Below are positions 16,425 through 26,091 of a stretch of 39,119 nucleotides of DNA, in pieces (positions within the stretch are counted from its first letter, which is position 1; each line of letters starts with the position of its first letter). The stretch is from a bacterium (GTDB lineage: Bacteria; Armatimonadota; Chthonomonadetes; Chthonomonadales; JAMCWF01), in contig JAKBZR010000022.1 of assembly GCA_021842405.1 (NCBI GenBank), positions 1 through 39,119 of the forward strand, given 5' to 3'. The notes under the pieces are model-generated. The model saw only the letters and a program-made list of their open reading frames with translations, did not search any database and was not told the origin of the DNA. The position numbers were made by a program, and so were the translations under genes.

Positions 16425-16668
16425 ATTCAATTAATATGCAAAATAATTAATAAATAGCTTCGGGATTATTGCGACGCGATTTTCATTCCTTCACGATAGT
16501 CCTATGTGCTCGCCTCCGCTTCAGCCGGTTGCTTCGGGCGACCGGTTACCGGAGGTCGGCCACGCTTGCGGCGGTTCCACCGACACCGCACAAATATCGC
16601 AAAGCAGCAGGAAAAAAGCGTTCCAAAATTGAAACAAAGATAAAGAATGAAATGAAAGGAGCTATTGA

Positions 16669-19293
16669 TTGAGAGCTACCACGGTCTCATTTCGCTCTCC
16701 TACCCAAAATCGTAGCGGTTTCACCGCTCAAAGCGCCCAGATTAAGCCCCCCCAAGGCCGATGGCGCGGGTGGTGGATATTCTTCGGGCTGGCGGCCTTG
16801 CTGGCCATGCCTGCGCTTGCATTGGGCCAATCACGCCCCTGGCTCAACCGCTCCCTGCCCATCGAACGGCGCGTCAGCCTGCTTCTCCGCCGGATGACGC
16901 TGCCGGAAAAGATCAACATGCTGCACGGCTGGGGCGGGTCGCCCTACGCCGGATATGTGCCGGCCAACCCCCGCCTCGGCACACCGGCCTTGAAGCTGGA
17001 GGACGGGCCATGCGGCGTCGCCGACGGCATGCGCGACGTCACCGCCTTCCCAGCCGCCATCGCCATCTCGGCAAGCTGGGACCCCTCGCTGATGAAGCAG
17101 TACGGCGCCGACATCGCAACCGAGGAGTGGGGCAAAGGCGTCAACGTGATGCTGGGTCCAACCATCAACATCCTGCGGAATCCGGTCTGGGGACGCAGCT
17201 TCGAGAGCTTGGGCGAAGACCCCTACCTCAACGCTCAAATGGGGGTCGCCTCTGTCGAGGGGATACAGAGCGCCGGCGTGATCGCCACTTCCAAGCACTA
17301 CGACGCCTACAATCAAGAGTTTGACCGCGGCAACGGCAGCGCCAACGTCAACGAGCGCGCCTTGCATGAGATCTACATGCCCGCTTTCGAGGCGGTGGTG
17401 AAAGAGGCGAAGACCGGCGCCGTAATGACCGCCTACAACCGCATCAACGGCACCTTCTGCAGTGAGAACCGCTACATTTTAACCGACGTGCTAAATCGCC
17501 GATGGCACTTCCAGGGATTTACGATGTCGGACTGGGGTGGCACTCACAGCACGGTGCCGGCCGCCAACAACGGCCTCGATATGCAGATGCCGGACGGCTC
17601 CTTCTTCGGCGATCCCTTAATGGCGGCCGTGAAGAATGGCCAGGTGAGCCAGGCGATTATTAACGCTAAAATCAGGCACATCCTCTACCAGATGTTTCGG
17701 TTTCACCTCTTCTCGCGGAAGCAGACCGGAACCGCCCAATCCATCGTGACGACGCTGGCTCACGCCCGGTTTTCCCGAATTGCCGCCGAAGAGGGAACGG
17801 TGCTGTTGAAAAACAGCGGCGGGATATTGCCGCTCTCCTCCGCACGGGTACACTCCATCGCCGTCATCGGTTACGCCGCGTCCACCGATCCGAAACCGGT
17901 CGGCGGCGGCAGCGCGTCGGTGGTTCCGCCCTACGTGATCACCCCGCTGCAGGGAATTCAAAATCTGGTCGGCCGAAAAATCGCCGTCCACTATGCGGAA
18001 GGAGTGACCAGCAGCGCGGGCGCGCTGCCTCCTATCCCGTCGAGCTACCTTTCACCCTCAGCGGACCGCTCTCAGCATGGCCTGAGCGCCGAGTACTTCA
18101 ACAATATGAGTCTGAGCGGGCAGCCTGTTCTATCCCGAATTGATAATCGGACGACTTTCAACTGGCATGGCGGCTCACCGGTTGCGGGCGTGCCGGGCTC
18201 AAATTGGTCGGCGGAGTGGAGCGGCGTCTTAACGCCCCCCAAGACCGGTCTTTACACCTTCTCATTAACCAGCGACGACGGCAGCCGGCTCTTCATTAAC
18301 GGAAAGGTGATTATCAACGATTGGAGCGATCACGCCGCTCAAACCGAGAGCGGAACCATTTCACTCACCGCCGGGCAGCCGACGAATATCAGGGTCGAAT
18401 ACTATCAAGATACCGGTGACAGCCTGATCGCATTAGGCTGGCGCGCTCCGGGAGGGCATTCCCTGCTGAATCAGGCGGTGGCAGCAGCCCGCAAGTCGGA
18501 TGTGGCGATCGTTTTCGCCAGCGATAATGAATCGGAGGGCAGCGACCGTCCTGACCTCATCCTGCCGAACAACCAAGATCAGCTCATCGAGGCGGTGGCG
18601 CAGGCCAACCCGCACACCATCGTGGTGCTGAATACGGGCGCGCCGGTGCTGATGCCGTGGGTCAATCATGTAGCCGGTATTGTGGAGGCGTGGTATCCGG
18701 GCCAGGAGGACGGCAATGCGATATCGGCGGTGCTGTTCGGCGATATTGACCCGGGCGGAAAGCTCCCCATGACGTTTCCGCGCCGCGCCGCCGATATCCC
18801 GGCCCACACGATCGCGCAGTACCCCGGGATCAACGGCGTCTCCAAATACACGGAGGGTATCTTCGTGGGGTACCGTTACTATGACGAGCACCACATCCAG
18901 CCCCTGTTTCCGTTCGGATTCGGGCTCTCTTATACGACATTTGCCTACCGGAACTTGCATATCAGCCCCAGCCAGGTGAATGGCAGACGGGATGTGGCGG
19001 TTTCCCTCGATGTGGAAAACACCGGTCGTCGCGCTGGATCGGAGGTGGTGCAGATTTATGTGGGTGACACCGCCTCCACCGGTGAACCACCCAAGCAGCT
19101 TGCCGGCTTTCAAAAGGTCACCCTGAAGCCGGGTCAAACCAAGCGGGTTAGGATCGTGTTGAGCCCGCGGGCATTCTCATACTGGGACACCGCTCGGCAC
19201 ATGCGGGTTATCGCCAGTGGAGCTTACCGCGTTATGGCCGCCAGCTCATCCCGTGACATCCGCCTGGAGGGAACGGTGCATCTGTCCGAGTAA
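16669..19293 (+). CDS. GH3 beta-glucosidase with PA14 insert, secreted
   Basis: The 874-aa enzyme has a basic N-terminus and one hydrophobic segment (about residues 33-53) ending ALALGQS, a Sec-type signal. The GH3 N-terminal barrel follows, with SKHY near 210 and the nucleophile Asp288 in TMSDWGG. The second alpha/beta domain is interrupted by a PA14 carbohydrate-binding domain (about 465-595, SAEYFNN to LGWRAPGG), and a fibronectin III-like domain ends the protein. It releases glucose or xylose from the non-reducing ends of beta-glycosides outside the cytoplasm. The start is TTG, supported by AAAGGAG 7 bases upstream. It is convergent with the GH116 gene across a 16-bp palindrome. Confidence 0.93.
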   Translation: MRATTVSFRSPTQNRSGFTAQSAQIKPPQGRWRGWWIFFGLAALLAMPALALGQSRPWLNRSLPIERRVSLLLRRMTLPEKINMLHGWGGSPYAGYVPANPRLGTPALKLEDGPCGVADGMRDVTAFPAAIAISASWDPSLMKQYGADIATEEWGKGVNVMLGPTINILRNPVWGRSFESLGEDPYLNAQMGVASVEGIQSAGVIATSKHYDAYNQEFDRGNGSANVNERALHEIYMPAFEAVVKEAKTGAVMTAYNRINGTFCSENRYILTDVLNRRWHFQGFTMSDWGGTHSTVPAANNGLDMQMPDGSFFGDPLMAAVKNGQVSQAIINAKIRHILYQMFRFHLFSRKQTGTAQSIVTTLAHARFSRIAAEEGTVLLKNSGGILPLSSARVHSIAVIGYAASTDPKPVGGGSASVVPPYVITPLQGIQNLVGRKIAVHYAEGVTSSAGALPPIPSSYLSPSADRSQHGLSAEYFNNMSLSGQPVLSRIDNRTTFNWHGGSPVAGVPGSNWSAEWSGVLTPPKTGLYTFSLTSDDGSRLFINGKVIINDWSDHAAQTESGTISLTAGQPTNIRVEYYQDTGDSLIALGWRAPGGHSLLNQAVAAARKSDVAIVFASDNESEGSDRPDLILPNNQDQLIEAVAQANPHTIVVLNTGAPVLMPWVNHVAGIVEAWYPGQEDGNAISAVLFGDIDPGGKLPMTFPRRAADIPAHTIAQYPGINGVSKYTEGIFVGYRYYDEHHIQPLFPFGFGLSYTTFAYRNLHISPSQVNGRRDVAVSLDVENTGRRAGSEVVQIYVGDTASTGEPPKQLAGFQKVTLKPGQTKRVRIVLSPRAFSYWDTARHMRVIASGAYRVMAASSSRDIRLEGTVHLSE

Positions 19294-19299
19294 AGTTAA

Positions 19300-19331
19300 G
19301 ATCAGGGGCACGGCATGCCGTGCCCCTGATC
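19300..19331. terminator. Perfect palindrome, bidirectional terminator
   Basis: The two 16-base arms (GATCAGGGGCACGGCA and its exact complement) have no loop bases. It stands between the stop of the GH3 gene and the stop of the convergent GH116-type gene. T tracts are weak, so termination may be partial. Confidence 0.65.
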
Positions 19332-19332
19332 C

Positions 19333-22300
19333 TCAATCTCGAGCCACCGCTTCGAGGGCGCTGCCAGCCGCTATCACGACCGGACTTTGCAGCTCAATCC
19401 GTAGCGCATCATTCTCCGTAACGGAATATCCCGACTGGATCACCTCTTTATCCAGCCTTACGACAACCGATGCCGGATGCTTACCGGGGCCCGGAAGGGT
19501 CAGCCGAACCTCACTTAGCTCCAGCCGACCCCAACGAACCTCGATTCGACTGACTTGGTTTCCCCCGCGCCGCCGCTGGCTGAATAGGCCCCAGCCCTCA
19601 GCGGTGGTAAAGAAGGAGCGATGGTTGTTGGGCCGCCACATCGGGCGGAAGCCGATTCGGCGATCCAATGCGTGATAAATGAATCCGGAGCAGGCCAACA
19701 ACAGCGACCAGGAAGACATCGCGCGGGCATAAAATTTGCCGCACTCGTCGTCTCCGAAGGGGTTGCCGCTGTATCCCCAGGAGGCCCAATCCGCTTTTGT
19801 CAAGCCGGTGCGAAGCCGGCCATTATACCGGTCGGAGATGGCCAGCGACACCACCAACCCCTCCTTCAGCAGCCCGTACTGAATCATGGCGGCTGCAGCC
19901 GCGTATTCAAAGCCAGTCATTACCTCATCGGCATAGAGGATGCAATTCGAGGGACGGCCGCCGTTCGGCCAGGTCACCATCTGCATCCCCGCATCATCGG
20001 GCGCCACGAATTGGCGCGGCCGCTGCACGATGCCGTGAAAATCGGGCTGGAAATTGCGGCGAAAGAGCGATAAGAGGGCGGTTTTTACCCGCTCCGGTGG
20101 ATAGGCCGGCTCCAATCCGACCTGATGCGTCCACCATTCGCCCAAAACCTGATCAATCTCACAACCGGTGTCATAATCGCCGTATGGCTTCGCATCGGGA
20201 AGCTGGATGTAGTACTGGCCGTTCCAGAGCGTTTGATTTTGCTTTACCGCCCCGGAAGCGCGGATTTTTGCGAATCGGCGCGCCGCGCCATCATCGCCGT
20301 AATGCTCGGCCATAATCCGGCACGCCTCCAGCGCAGCCAGATAGAGGGTACCCATCCAGGAGGTGCTGCCGCCCAGGTAGCCGTCCAGCGTATTCCACTG
20401 CGGGCCGGAGAGCACGCCGATCTCATGCGGATCGTTTTCCCGGATCAGATAGTCCATTGCGGCCGAAACCTTACGCCAGAGCGGGTCGAGCCACTGGGCA
20501 TCGGTTTGGCCGATCCATTCGCGGTAGGTCTCCAAAATTTCACCGCACTGGCCATCAAAGGCGGGCGGATTGACATCGGGCTGCCGCATCGGAACGCCGC
20601 CGTCCTTTTCCTCGCAGCCGAAGCTCTCCTGCCGCATCCGGCGCGCGATATCGGGAAAAAGCCTCGCATGAGCCTGGGCATAATGCCAGACATGAGTGCA
20701 GTTTCCGGCACAGCATCCCGCTTCCGGCGCGCACCCCTCCCATCCGCCGAAATAGCCGTCCTTGCTCCAGAAACAGGTCTTGCTGCGTAAAATGGCAACC
20801 TGCGAGCTGATGCGGTCGAGCAGCCAGTGCGGCAGGTTTGATTCATAAAAGGTGCGATGGTAAAGACGGGTATCCCGCTCTAGATCATCGAGATTGTCGG
20901 CGAGGTATCGCGCAACCTCGAGCGAGCTGCTCCACCAGTTCGTGTACTGGTTGCCGGTATGCTCCCAACCGGCGATCTGTCCACCGTTGGCGGCATTGGG
21001 GAAATACCAGGTCAGGATGAAGGTGGTTTCAGCGGTTTGATGCGGGGCCACATCCAGTGAGGCGGCCAACGCCCCGTCTATCGTCTCGCCTTGCGGCGAT
21101 GGTCCGGCCTCAGCCGATCCTGAGATAGAGCCACTTTCATTCAATTCAGCAAGCAGCGTGGCCAAATCTTTCCACTCGCAGGCGCCTCCCGCCCCTTCAG
21201 CGGTTGACCATAAGGTCATATCGCCCGCAGTGGGGACGGCGGTCATATAGAGATAGGAACCGCGCGCTTCGATGCCGATGCGGTTCCTATTTCCGCCGTA
21301 ACCTTTGAAAAACCGCTCAAAAACAAGGCCGTTGCCGCTGTATCCAACCGCGTTTTGCTGGGCTCCTAGTATCGTTACGCGGATCGGTTGTGAAGTTGGG
21401 TTGGTCACCGAAATGCGATGAATCGCGCAGGGAATGGCGGAAGATTTCGAGTCCAGCGGGATGAGCGGGTTATAGACCTCCATCTCGACGTTCACTGGCA
21501 GCGCACTGTCTTCAAAGCGATATCGGGCAAACGGATATTCCCCTTGGAAGGAGAGGTCGGCCATCGCTTGGAAGGGACCGACCGACGCCGTCTGCAGCGC
21601 CCGGATAATCGGCGGATCAGCGCCGCTTTGCGCTCTAATGGCGAAGAAGCTGTGAGGTACGGTGACCCCCTCGAAATTATTGAAGATTTGCCATGCCGAG
21701 CGCTCCGCCTTACCGTTCATCTGGATCGTGCCGGCGCCGATTCCACCAATTCCGATACTGATGGCGGTCAGGTAGTTACCTCGATAGGTCCGCGTTTCGC
21801 CGGCCTCCATCAGCCGCTTATCTTGAAGCCAGCCGGCCACTTTTTGACGTTTTATCCGCGACTGCTCTTCCTGTTTGCGCCGCATTTCCTGAACGATCTG
21901 GTTTCGGCGGGCGGTCCAGCCGGCCGCCCGGATATGCCGCTCGATGTCGGCGGAATCCAGCACCGACCGGTAAATGGCGACGTCGGCTAGTGCGCAGCCG
22001 GCAATCTCGGTGCCTTCCGGTGAGGAGGAGCCGAAATCGAGAGGGAGATCTCTCTGCGCGAGGTTAAACGAGGCGTTTCCGCCAATCACGATGCAGCGCA
22101 CCCCGTCCAAATAGGCATCCAGCCGCCCCGGTTCGCTGGTTACAGCCAGGTAGTGCCAGACCCCGATCTGGATCGAAGGGACGGGTGGCTGGATGATCGC
22201 CAGCGCCTGGCCGTTCCATACCGCTAGGGCGGAGCGGTCGCGCAGCACGTGGATGCTGAACCGGGTATCGGGTGAACTGGATCGCTTCGCAATAAGGCAT

Positions 22301-22665
22301 GGGTCGTAACCGGCGGGCGGAGGGGTAAGGAGCTTGAAGAAAAATTCAACGGTTGATTTATCGGTATCGAGCGAAGGCGCATTGCCAAGCGCCACATAAC
22401 GGCCGTTCGTGAGTATCAGCGAGGGTCGGCCGATCGGGCCTTCACCGAACTCCGGTTGCCCACCTTTCACGGCACCTGGGATATTACCGGACGAGTCGGT
22501 GATATCGTGCGTCAGCGGCCAAAAAGCCAGCAGTGCGGGCTCCTGCAGAACGGCCTTTTCGTAGTGATCCATTGAACTTTCAGCCTCCAGCCTAGGAGCA
22601 GCCACAACCGATACGACGGCGGCGCTCATCTCTTTAATGAACTCTCGACGGCTTTTACTGGTCAT
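19333..22665 (-). CDS. Tat-signalled GH116-type glycosidase with LamG-like N-terminal domain
   Basis: The 1110-aa protein starts with a Tat signal (SRREFIKEM at residues 5-13). A LamG/concanavalin-like domain follows (about 40-245). After a charged linker comes a GH116/DUF608 enzyme, with GIGGIGAGTI near 305 and the YPFARYRFED block. Likely catalytic residues by analogy with GH116 are Glu643 in GGWEG (nucleophile) and Asp761 in NTLDG (acid/base), in the (alpha/alpha)6 barrel. These enzymes cleave beta-glucosides or xylosides. The LamG domain probably binds substrate. The gene follows the methyltransferase gene by 21 bases and faces GH3, fitting extracellular glycan breakdown. The exact substrate is unknown. 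Confidence 0.85.
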   Translation of the reverse strand: MTSKSRREFIKEMSAAVVSVVAAPRLEAESSMDHYEKAVLQEPALLAFWPLTHDITDSSGNIPGAVKGGQPEFGEGPIGRPSLILTNGRYVALGNAPSLDTDKSTVEFFFKLLTPPPAGYDPCLIAKRSSSPDTRFSIHVLRDRSALAVWNGQALAIIQPPVPSIQIGVWHYLAVTSEPGRLDAYLDGVRCIVIGGNASFNLAQRDLPLDFGSSSPEGTEIAGCALADVAIYRSVLDSADIERHIRAAGWTARRNQIVQEMRRKQEEQSRIKRQKVAGWLQDKRLMEAGETRTYRGNYLTAISIGIGGIGAGTIQMNGKAERSAWQIFNNFEGVTVPHSFFAIRAQSGADPPIIRALQTASVGPFQAMADLSFQGEYPFARYRFEDSALPVNVEMEVYNPLIPLDSKSSAIPCAIHRISVTNPTSQPIRVTILGAQQNAVGYSGNGLVFERFFKGYGGNRNRIGIEARGSYLYMTAVPTAGDMTLWSTAEGAGGACEWKDLATLLAELNESGSISGSAEAGPSPQGETIDGALAASLDVAPHQTAETTFILTWYFPNAANGGQIAGWEHTGNQYTNWWSSSLEVARYLADNLDDLERDTRLYHRTFYESNLPHWLLDRISSQVAILRSKTCFWSKDGYFGGWEGCAPEAGCCAGNCTHVWHYAQAHARLFPDIARRMRQESFGCEEKDGGVPMRQPDVNPPAFDGQCGEILETYREWIGQTDAQWLDPLWRKVSAAMDYLIRENDPHEIGVLSGPQWNTLDGYLGGSTSWMGTLYLAALEACRIMAEHYGDDGAARRFAKIRASGAVKQNQTLWNGQYYIQLPDAKPYGDYDTGCEIDQVLGEWWTHQVGLEPAYPPERVKTALLSLFRRNFQPDFHGIVQRPRQFVAPDDAGMQMVTWPNGGRPSNCILYADEVMTGFEYAAAAAMIQYGLLKEGLVVSLAISDRYNGRLRTGLTKADWASWGYSGNPFGDDECGKFYARAMSSWSLLLACSGFIYHALDRRIGFRPMWRPNNHRSFFTTAEGWGLFSQRRRGGNQVSRIEVRWGRLELSEVRLTLPGPGKHPASVVVRLDKEVIQSGYSVTENDALRIELQSPVVIAAGSALEAVARD

Positions 22666-22686
22666 TGGAATTCGGTCGTCTTGGAT

Positions 22687-23505
22687 CTACTTGCGGGCCA
22701 CGTTGAGGATATGTTCCCGCTTTCCAAGGGGAACTTTAATACTTTCCAGGGATGAGAAGCCGGCCTCCCGGCAAATCGCGGCGTAGTCGGCCCAAGTCCA
22801 GAGCATTAGATTGCAAATTGAGGCCGTTTCAAGGCGAACCCGCTGATCCGTGGCATGCTCTTCTCGGATGACGAACTGGTAGTTTTCCACAATACCGTCC
22901 ACGGTTTTGTCTCGAGCCACCACCACCGTGCAAGCCACGCCGCTATGCTCAAAATGGGAGCGTATTTGAAAGCGGGGAGCGGCCTCCCAGGCTATGTCCA
23001 CATGATGTGCCTTGTCTTCCGGGCGCGACCATTGGTCGGCGCCTTGAAAGATGAAAATCCCGCCCGGTCTGAGGATTGCGGCAAAATTGTGAGCGGCAAA
23101 TCGCAGATCGGTGCGGGTCGTGGTCCAGGAAAAAGCATCATTGAGGATGGCATCGAACTCCGAACCAAACTTTTCGGCCAAATTTTGCCAAGGAACATCG
23201 TAAAATGGAATATCAAGATTCCGTGAGTCGGCCAGCTCGCGGGCATAGCCAACGGCGGCCGGGCACAAATCGGTGCCGGCGACATCGAAGCCGTGTTCCT
23301 TCAGCAGGATCGCGCGCTGCCCGAGCCCGCTCGAGCAGTCCAATACTCGTGCAACGCTGTTTTCGCGGAGAATCCACTCCCAAATTGGGGTGGAGCGAGC
23401 CGGCCGCCCTTCCGGATGTAGCGGGTCACGAAAGTAGGGTTGCCAAGCTGGCCGGCGAAACCATTGCCATCGCCAGATGACTTCCCAATCGGCTATCGAA
23501 TTCAT
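22687..23505 (-). CDS. Class I SAM-dependent methyltransferase
   Basis: The 272-aa protein has the class I methyltransferase fold: motif I VLDCSSGLGQ near residues 53-62, the acidic end of strand 2 (VAGTDLCP) and the LRPGGIFIFQG block of motif III/IV. An N-terminal WRWQWFRRPAWQPYF segment and a C-terminal beta extension are outside the common core. The substrate is not evident; it could be a small molecule or a sugar. ATG 23505 is chosen over 23511 because AAAGGAG directly abuts the upstream ATG and is 6 bases from this one. It is the first gene of a pair with the GH116 enzyme. Confidence 0.85.
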   Translation of the reverse strand: MNSIADWEVIWRWQWFRRPAWQPYFRDPLHPEGRPARSTPIWEWILRENSVARVLDCSSGLGQRAILLKEHGFDVAGTDLCPAAVGYARELADSRNLDIPFYDVPWQNLAEKFGSEFDAILNDAFSWTTTRTDLRFAAHNFAAILRPGGIFIFQGADQWSRPEDKAHHVDIAWEAAPRFQIRSHFEHSGVACTVVVARDKTVDGIVENYQFVIREEHATDQRVRLETASICNLMLWTWADYAAICREAGFSSLESIKVPLGKREHILNVARK

Positions 23506-23714
23506 CGCCATCTCCTTTAAATCCCACCTTCACTCTCTAGAAAACGCGGCGGATGGGTAAAATCAACTTATCGTGAACAAACAAAAGACACTGATTAACT
23601 CATAATCCATTATTTATCTATTTTTTAGTCATTTTCAACTTTTAATATCAAGATTCCTGCACCAAACCGCCAATATGGTAACGTTAGGTATCGGATCATT
23701 ATGAGCAGCCATTC

Positions 23715-25508
23715 ATGAATTCGCAAAGTATCCACCGTTCAGTTGAACAGCCCTGGCGCGACCATATTGTTCTTTGTGGGCTGGGGCACGTCGGTTTTCG
23801 CATTCTGGAGACGCTCAGCGCGCTTGGCGAGGATGTGGTCGTCATCACCGCCTCCACCAAGCCGGACTGGCTCCGTCGCGCCGAACATCTCAGCCGGCTC
23901 ACCATCATCGCTGACGCTCGGTCCGAAGATATCTTGATCGAGGCGGGCGTCTCATACGCGCGAATCATCCTGGCGGTAACCAACGACGACCTCACCAATA
24001 TCGAGATCACGCTGGACGCCAAGCGCATCAACCCCCACATAGAAGTCGTTATGCGGCTGCTGGATGAACAGTTAGCCGAAAGCATCGAGCATGACCTGGG
24101 CGTGCGGAAGGTGCTGAATCCGCCGGCCTTGGCGGCGCCGGCGATCGTGGCGGCGGCGCTGGGCGATCGAGTACACCGAACCTTCCGAGTTGAAGGCTGC
24201 CCGGTGCAGATTGAATCGCTGATCATTGAAAAAGGGAGCACTCTCGACGGCCTCTCGCTCTCGGATTTCGCCACCGAGGTGAAAGCGATCCCCATCGCCC
24301 TAAAACGGCCTGGCAGCGACCTTGAATTTCACCCCCCAGCCGACTCGATGGTTGAAGCGGGCGATGAGGTTTTGGTCACCGGTGAGCCGGGCATATTGAG
24401 CATAGGTCAGTCGTCCGATAATCGCACCCGAAGCTATCGGAACCCGTTACACCGCCGGGGATGGTGGCGCCCGATGGAGATTCGTCCAGTAGCATTGGTC
24501 AAAAATATTTGGCTTAACAGCCCGGCAATTCTCCGTAACGTCTTTGTGGGTCTCAATATACTGGCGATATTAAGCATCATCACTTTTCACCTTGCCTTAA
24601 AGATGAATTGGGTGGATTCCATCTATTTCGTGGCCACCATCATGTCCACCGTCGGTTTCGGTGACGTAACGCTGCTGCATGCCTCTCCATTTTTAAAGCT
24701 CTACGGCGTCTTTTTAATGCTCTCCGGGGCTGCGATCATCGCTATTTTATTTAGTATGATCACCGATTTTCTGGTGACTTCGCGGGTGGAACATCTGCTC
24801 GGCCACCGAAAAACGGTCCTCAGCAACCATATTATCATCGCCGGCCTGGGACGAATTGGATTTCGGGTCGCTAGCGATCTGGCTGATATGGGGGAGGCAG
24901 TTCTAGGCATTGAAAAAAACGCCGACAGCGAATACGTGAGATCACTGGAAGATCGAATCCCGGTTCTAATTGTGGAGGCGGGACTAGGCAACTTGGCGGA
25001 GCAGCTCAATGCAGAAAAGGCAAGAACGGTGGTTATCGTAACCGGTGACGACCTGGTTAATCTTCGTATCGCTCAGCGGGTGAAGAAGCTGAATCCAAAA
25101 TTGCGGACGGTGGTGAGGTTATTCGATTCTACTCTGGCCCATAAGATCGGAAAGAACCTGGGCGTAGATCGGGCCATCAATCCGGCCGCTATTGCAGCCG
25201 AGACTTTTGTGGCGGCGGTATTGATGCCCAATGCCCTGCAGGGCTTTCACATTGGAAACGATCTCATCATCATGCGATGGCTTCCGGCTGACGATTGTGC
25301 GGCGTGCGCGAATCATAAGGTCATGGATCTTCAGCGAACGGGCGGGCCGGTTGTTATTCTGAGAAAGCCGGCCGATGGAAAGATTATGGCGGCAAAACCG
25401 GAAGATATCATCCAAAAGGGTGAAACGGTGGTGGTGCTAGAGAAATATCAAACCAGCAAGGCGGCGGGTATCACCTTTGCGAATGAGGACGATTATGATG
25501 AAATGTAG
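23715..25508 (+). CDS. Potassium channel with RCK domains on both sides of the pore
   Basis: The 597-aa protein has an N-terminal RCK/TrkA-N Rossmann domain (GLGHVG at 22-27) plus an RCK-C part up to about residue 235. A two-helix ion channel module follows, with the K+ selectivity filter TVGFGD at 312-317 between hydrophobic helices near 272-294 and 328-350. A second RCK/TrkA-N unit (GLGRIG at 377-382) with RCK-C ends the protein. Ligand or nucleotide binding to RCK rings gates K+ flow across the inner membrane. Most bacterial channels have RCK only after the pore, so the extra N-terminal unit is unusual. Its end overlaps the convergent dciA-like gene by about 38 bases. Confidence 0.9.
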   Translation: MNSQSIHRSVEQPWRDHIVLCGLGHVGFRILETLSALGEDVVVITASTKPDWLRRAEHLSRLTIIADARSEDILIEAGVSYARIILAVTNDDLTNIEITLDAKRINPHIEVVMRLLDEQLAESIEHDLGVRKVLNPPALAAPAIVAAALGDRVHRTFRVEGCPVQIESLIIEKGSTLDGLSLSDFATEVKAIPIALKRPGSDLEFHPPADSMVEAGDEVLVTGEPGILSIGQSSDNRTRSYRNPLHRRGWWRPMEIRPVALVKNIWLNSPAILRNVFVGLNILAILSIITFHLALKMNWVDSIYFVATIMSTVGFGDVTLLHASPFLKLYGVFLMLSGAAIIAILFSMITDFLVTSRVEHLLGHRKTVLSNHIIIAGLGRIGFRVASDLADMGEAVLGIEKNADSEYVRSLEDRIPVLIVEAGLGNLAEQLNAEKARTVVIVTGDDLVNLRIAQRVKKLNPKLRTVVRLFDSTLAHKIGKNLGVDRAINPAAIAAETFVAAVLMPNALQGFHIGNDLIIMRWLPADDCAACANHKVMDLQRTGGPVVILRKPADGKIMAAKPEDIIQKGETVVVLEKYQTSKAAGITFANEDDYDEM

Positions 25509-26091
25509 GCCGTTGACTCAGATACCGGCAAAATTCGCAACGATCACCTTGACGAAAGAGCACGCCGCATTCCGGACAAATGCGCCAACCATTTGCCAGA
25601 CGCCAGGCTTTCAGCTTGATTTGACGCTCAATCCCTTTTCCCAGTTTATCCCGGAGCTCCGACCCGACAGGCAAGTTCAGGCCGGCTATCTCTTGTTCAA
25701 GCTGACTGCGCTCCTCGAATGTGAGGGATAAATTCGCTAGTTCCTCCTCGGTCGGCTCCGACTCAACATTTTCAGATTGGTTGCGCTTAATCCCCTTCGC
25801 CCGAAAGATGATATCCTGGATGAAATGCCCTCCCAGTCTTTTATTGAGATCCTCCAGTATGTGAGATTTATGCAGGCTCAGCTCATGCGACCAGACCGAA
25901 CTTTTCGTACGGATGAATAAAATTCCGTCCCGCACATTTTCAGCTTCAGTGGCAGCGGCCGCTTCCGGACCAACAACCTGGCTCCAACAGTGAACGGCCG
26001 TCAGCGCCCTAATTCGATTTCCATTGGGCAGATCGCGAAACAGGTTGGAGAAGGCTTGCTGTATACCTGGCAGATCACGATTATTTCGCAT
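25471..26091 (-). CDS. dciA: DUF721 / DciA-like protein with C-terminal zinc ribbon
   Basis: This protein of about 206 aa has an N-terminal DUF721 domain: WSQVVGPEAAAATEAENVRDGILFI and the WSHELSLHKSHIL block. DUF721 includes DciA, which helps load the replicative helicase in bacteria lacking DnaC/DnaI. A helical linker leads to a C-terminal CPECG...CEFC zinc ribbon (four cysteines), an addition seen in some DUF721 proteins. Its ATG overlaps the end of recF, as often found for dciA-like genes. I use ATG 26091 rather than GTG 26109. The symbol is by family and neighbourhood; the function was not tested. Confidence 0.75.
   Translation of the reverse strand: MRNNRDLPGIQQAFSNLFRDLPNGNRIRALTAVHCWSQVVGPEAAAATEAENVRDGILFIRTKSSVWSHELSLHKSHILEDLNKRLGGHFIQDIIFRAKGIKRNQSENVESEPTEEELANLSLTFEERSQLEQEIAGLNLPVGSELRDKLGKGIERQIKLKAWRLANGWRICPECGVLFRQGDRCEFCRYLSQRPTFHHNRPHSQR

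Larger units (their letters stand above)
16046..16668. other. Divergent regulatory region between the radical SAM cluster and the GH3 gene
   Basis: No convincing gene lies here. The half nearest the minus-strand cluster is rich in inverted repeats (16114-16132, 16149-16193, 16235-16265). The middle is AT-rich with promoter-like and operator-like sequence (16355-16424). The rightmost 180 bases, before the GH3 start, hold a small frame of 67 codons without a ribosome site, which I reject. Confidence 0.6.

Noticed and set aside
16469-16672. Possible 67-aa basic protein upstream of the GH3 gene
   Set aside because: No ribosome site, odd composition, overlaps hairpins and the GH3 ribosome binding region.
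23701-23718. Five-codon leader frame overlapping the K+ channel start (ATGA overlap)
   Set aside because: No ribosome site and too short to distinguish from chance.
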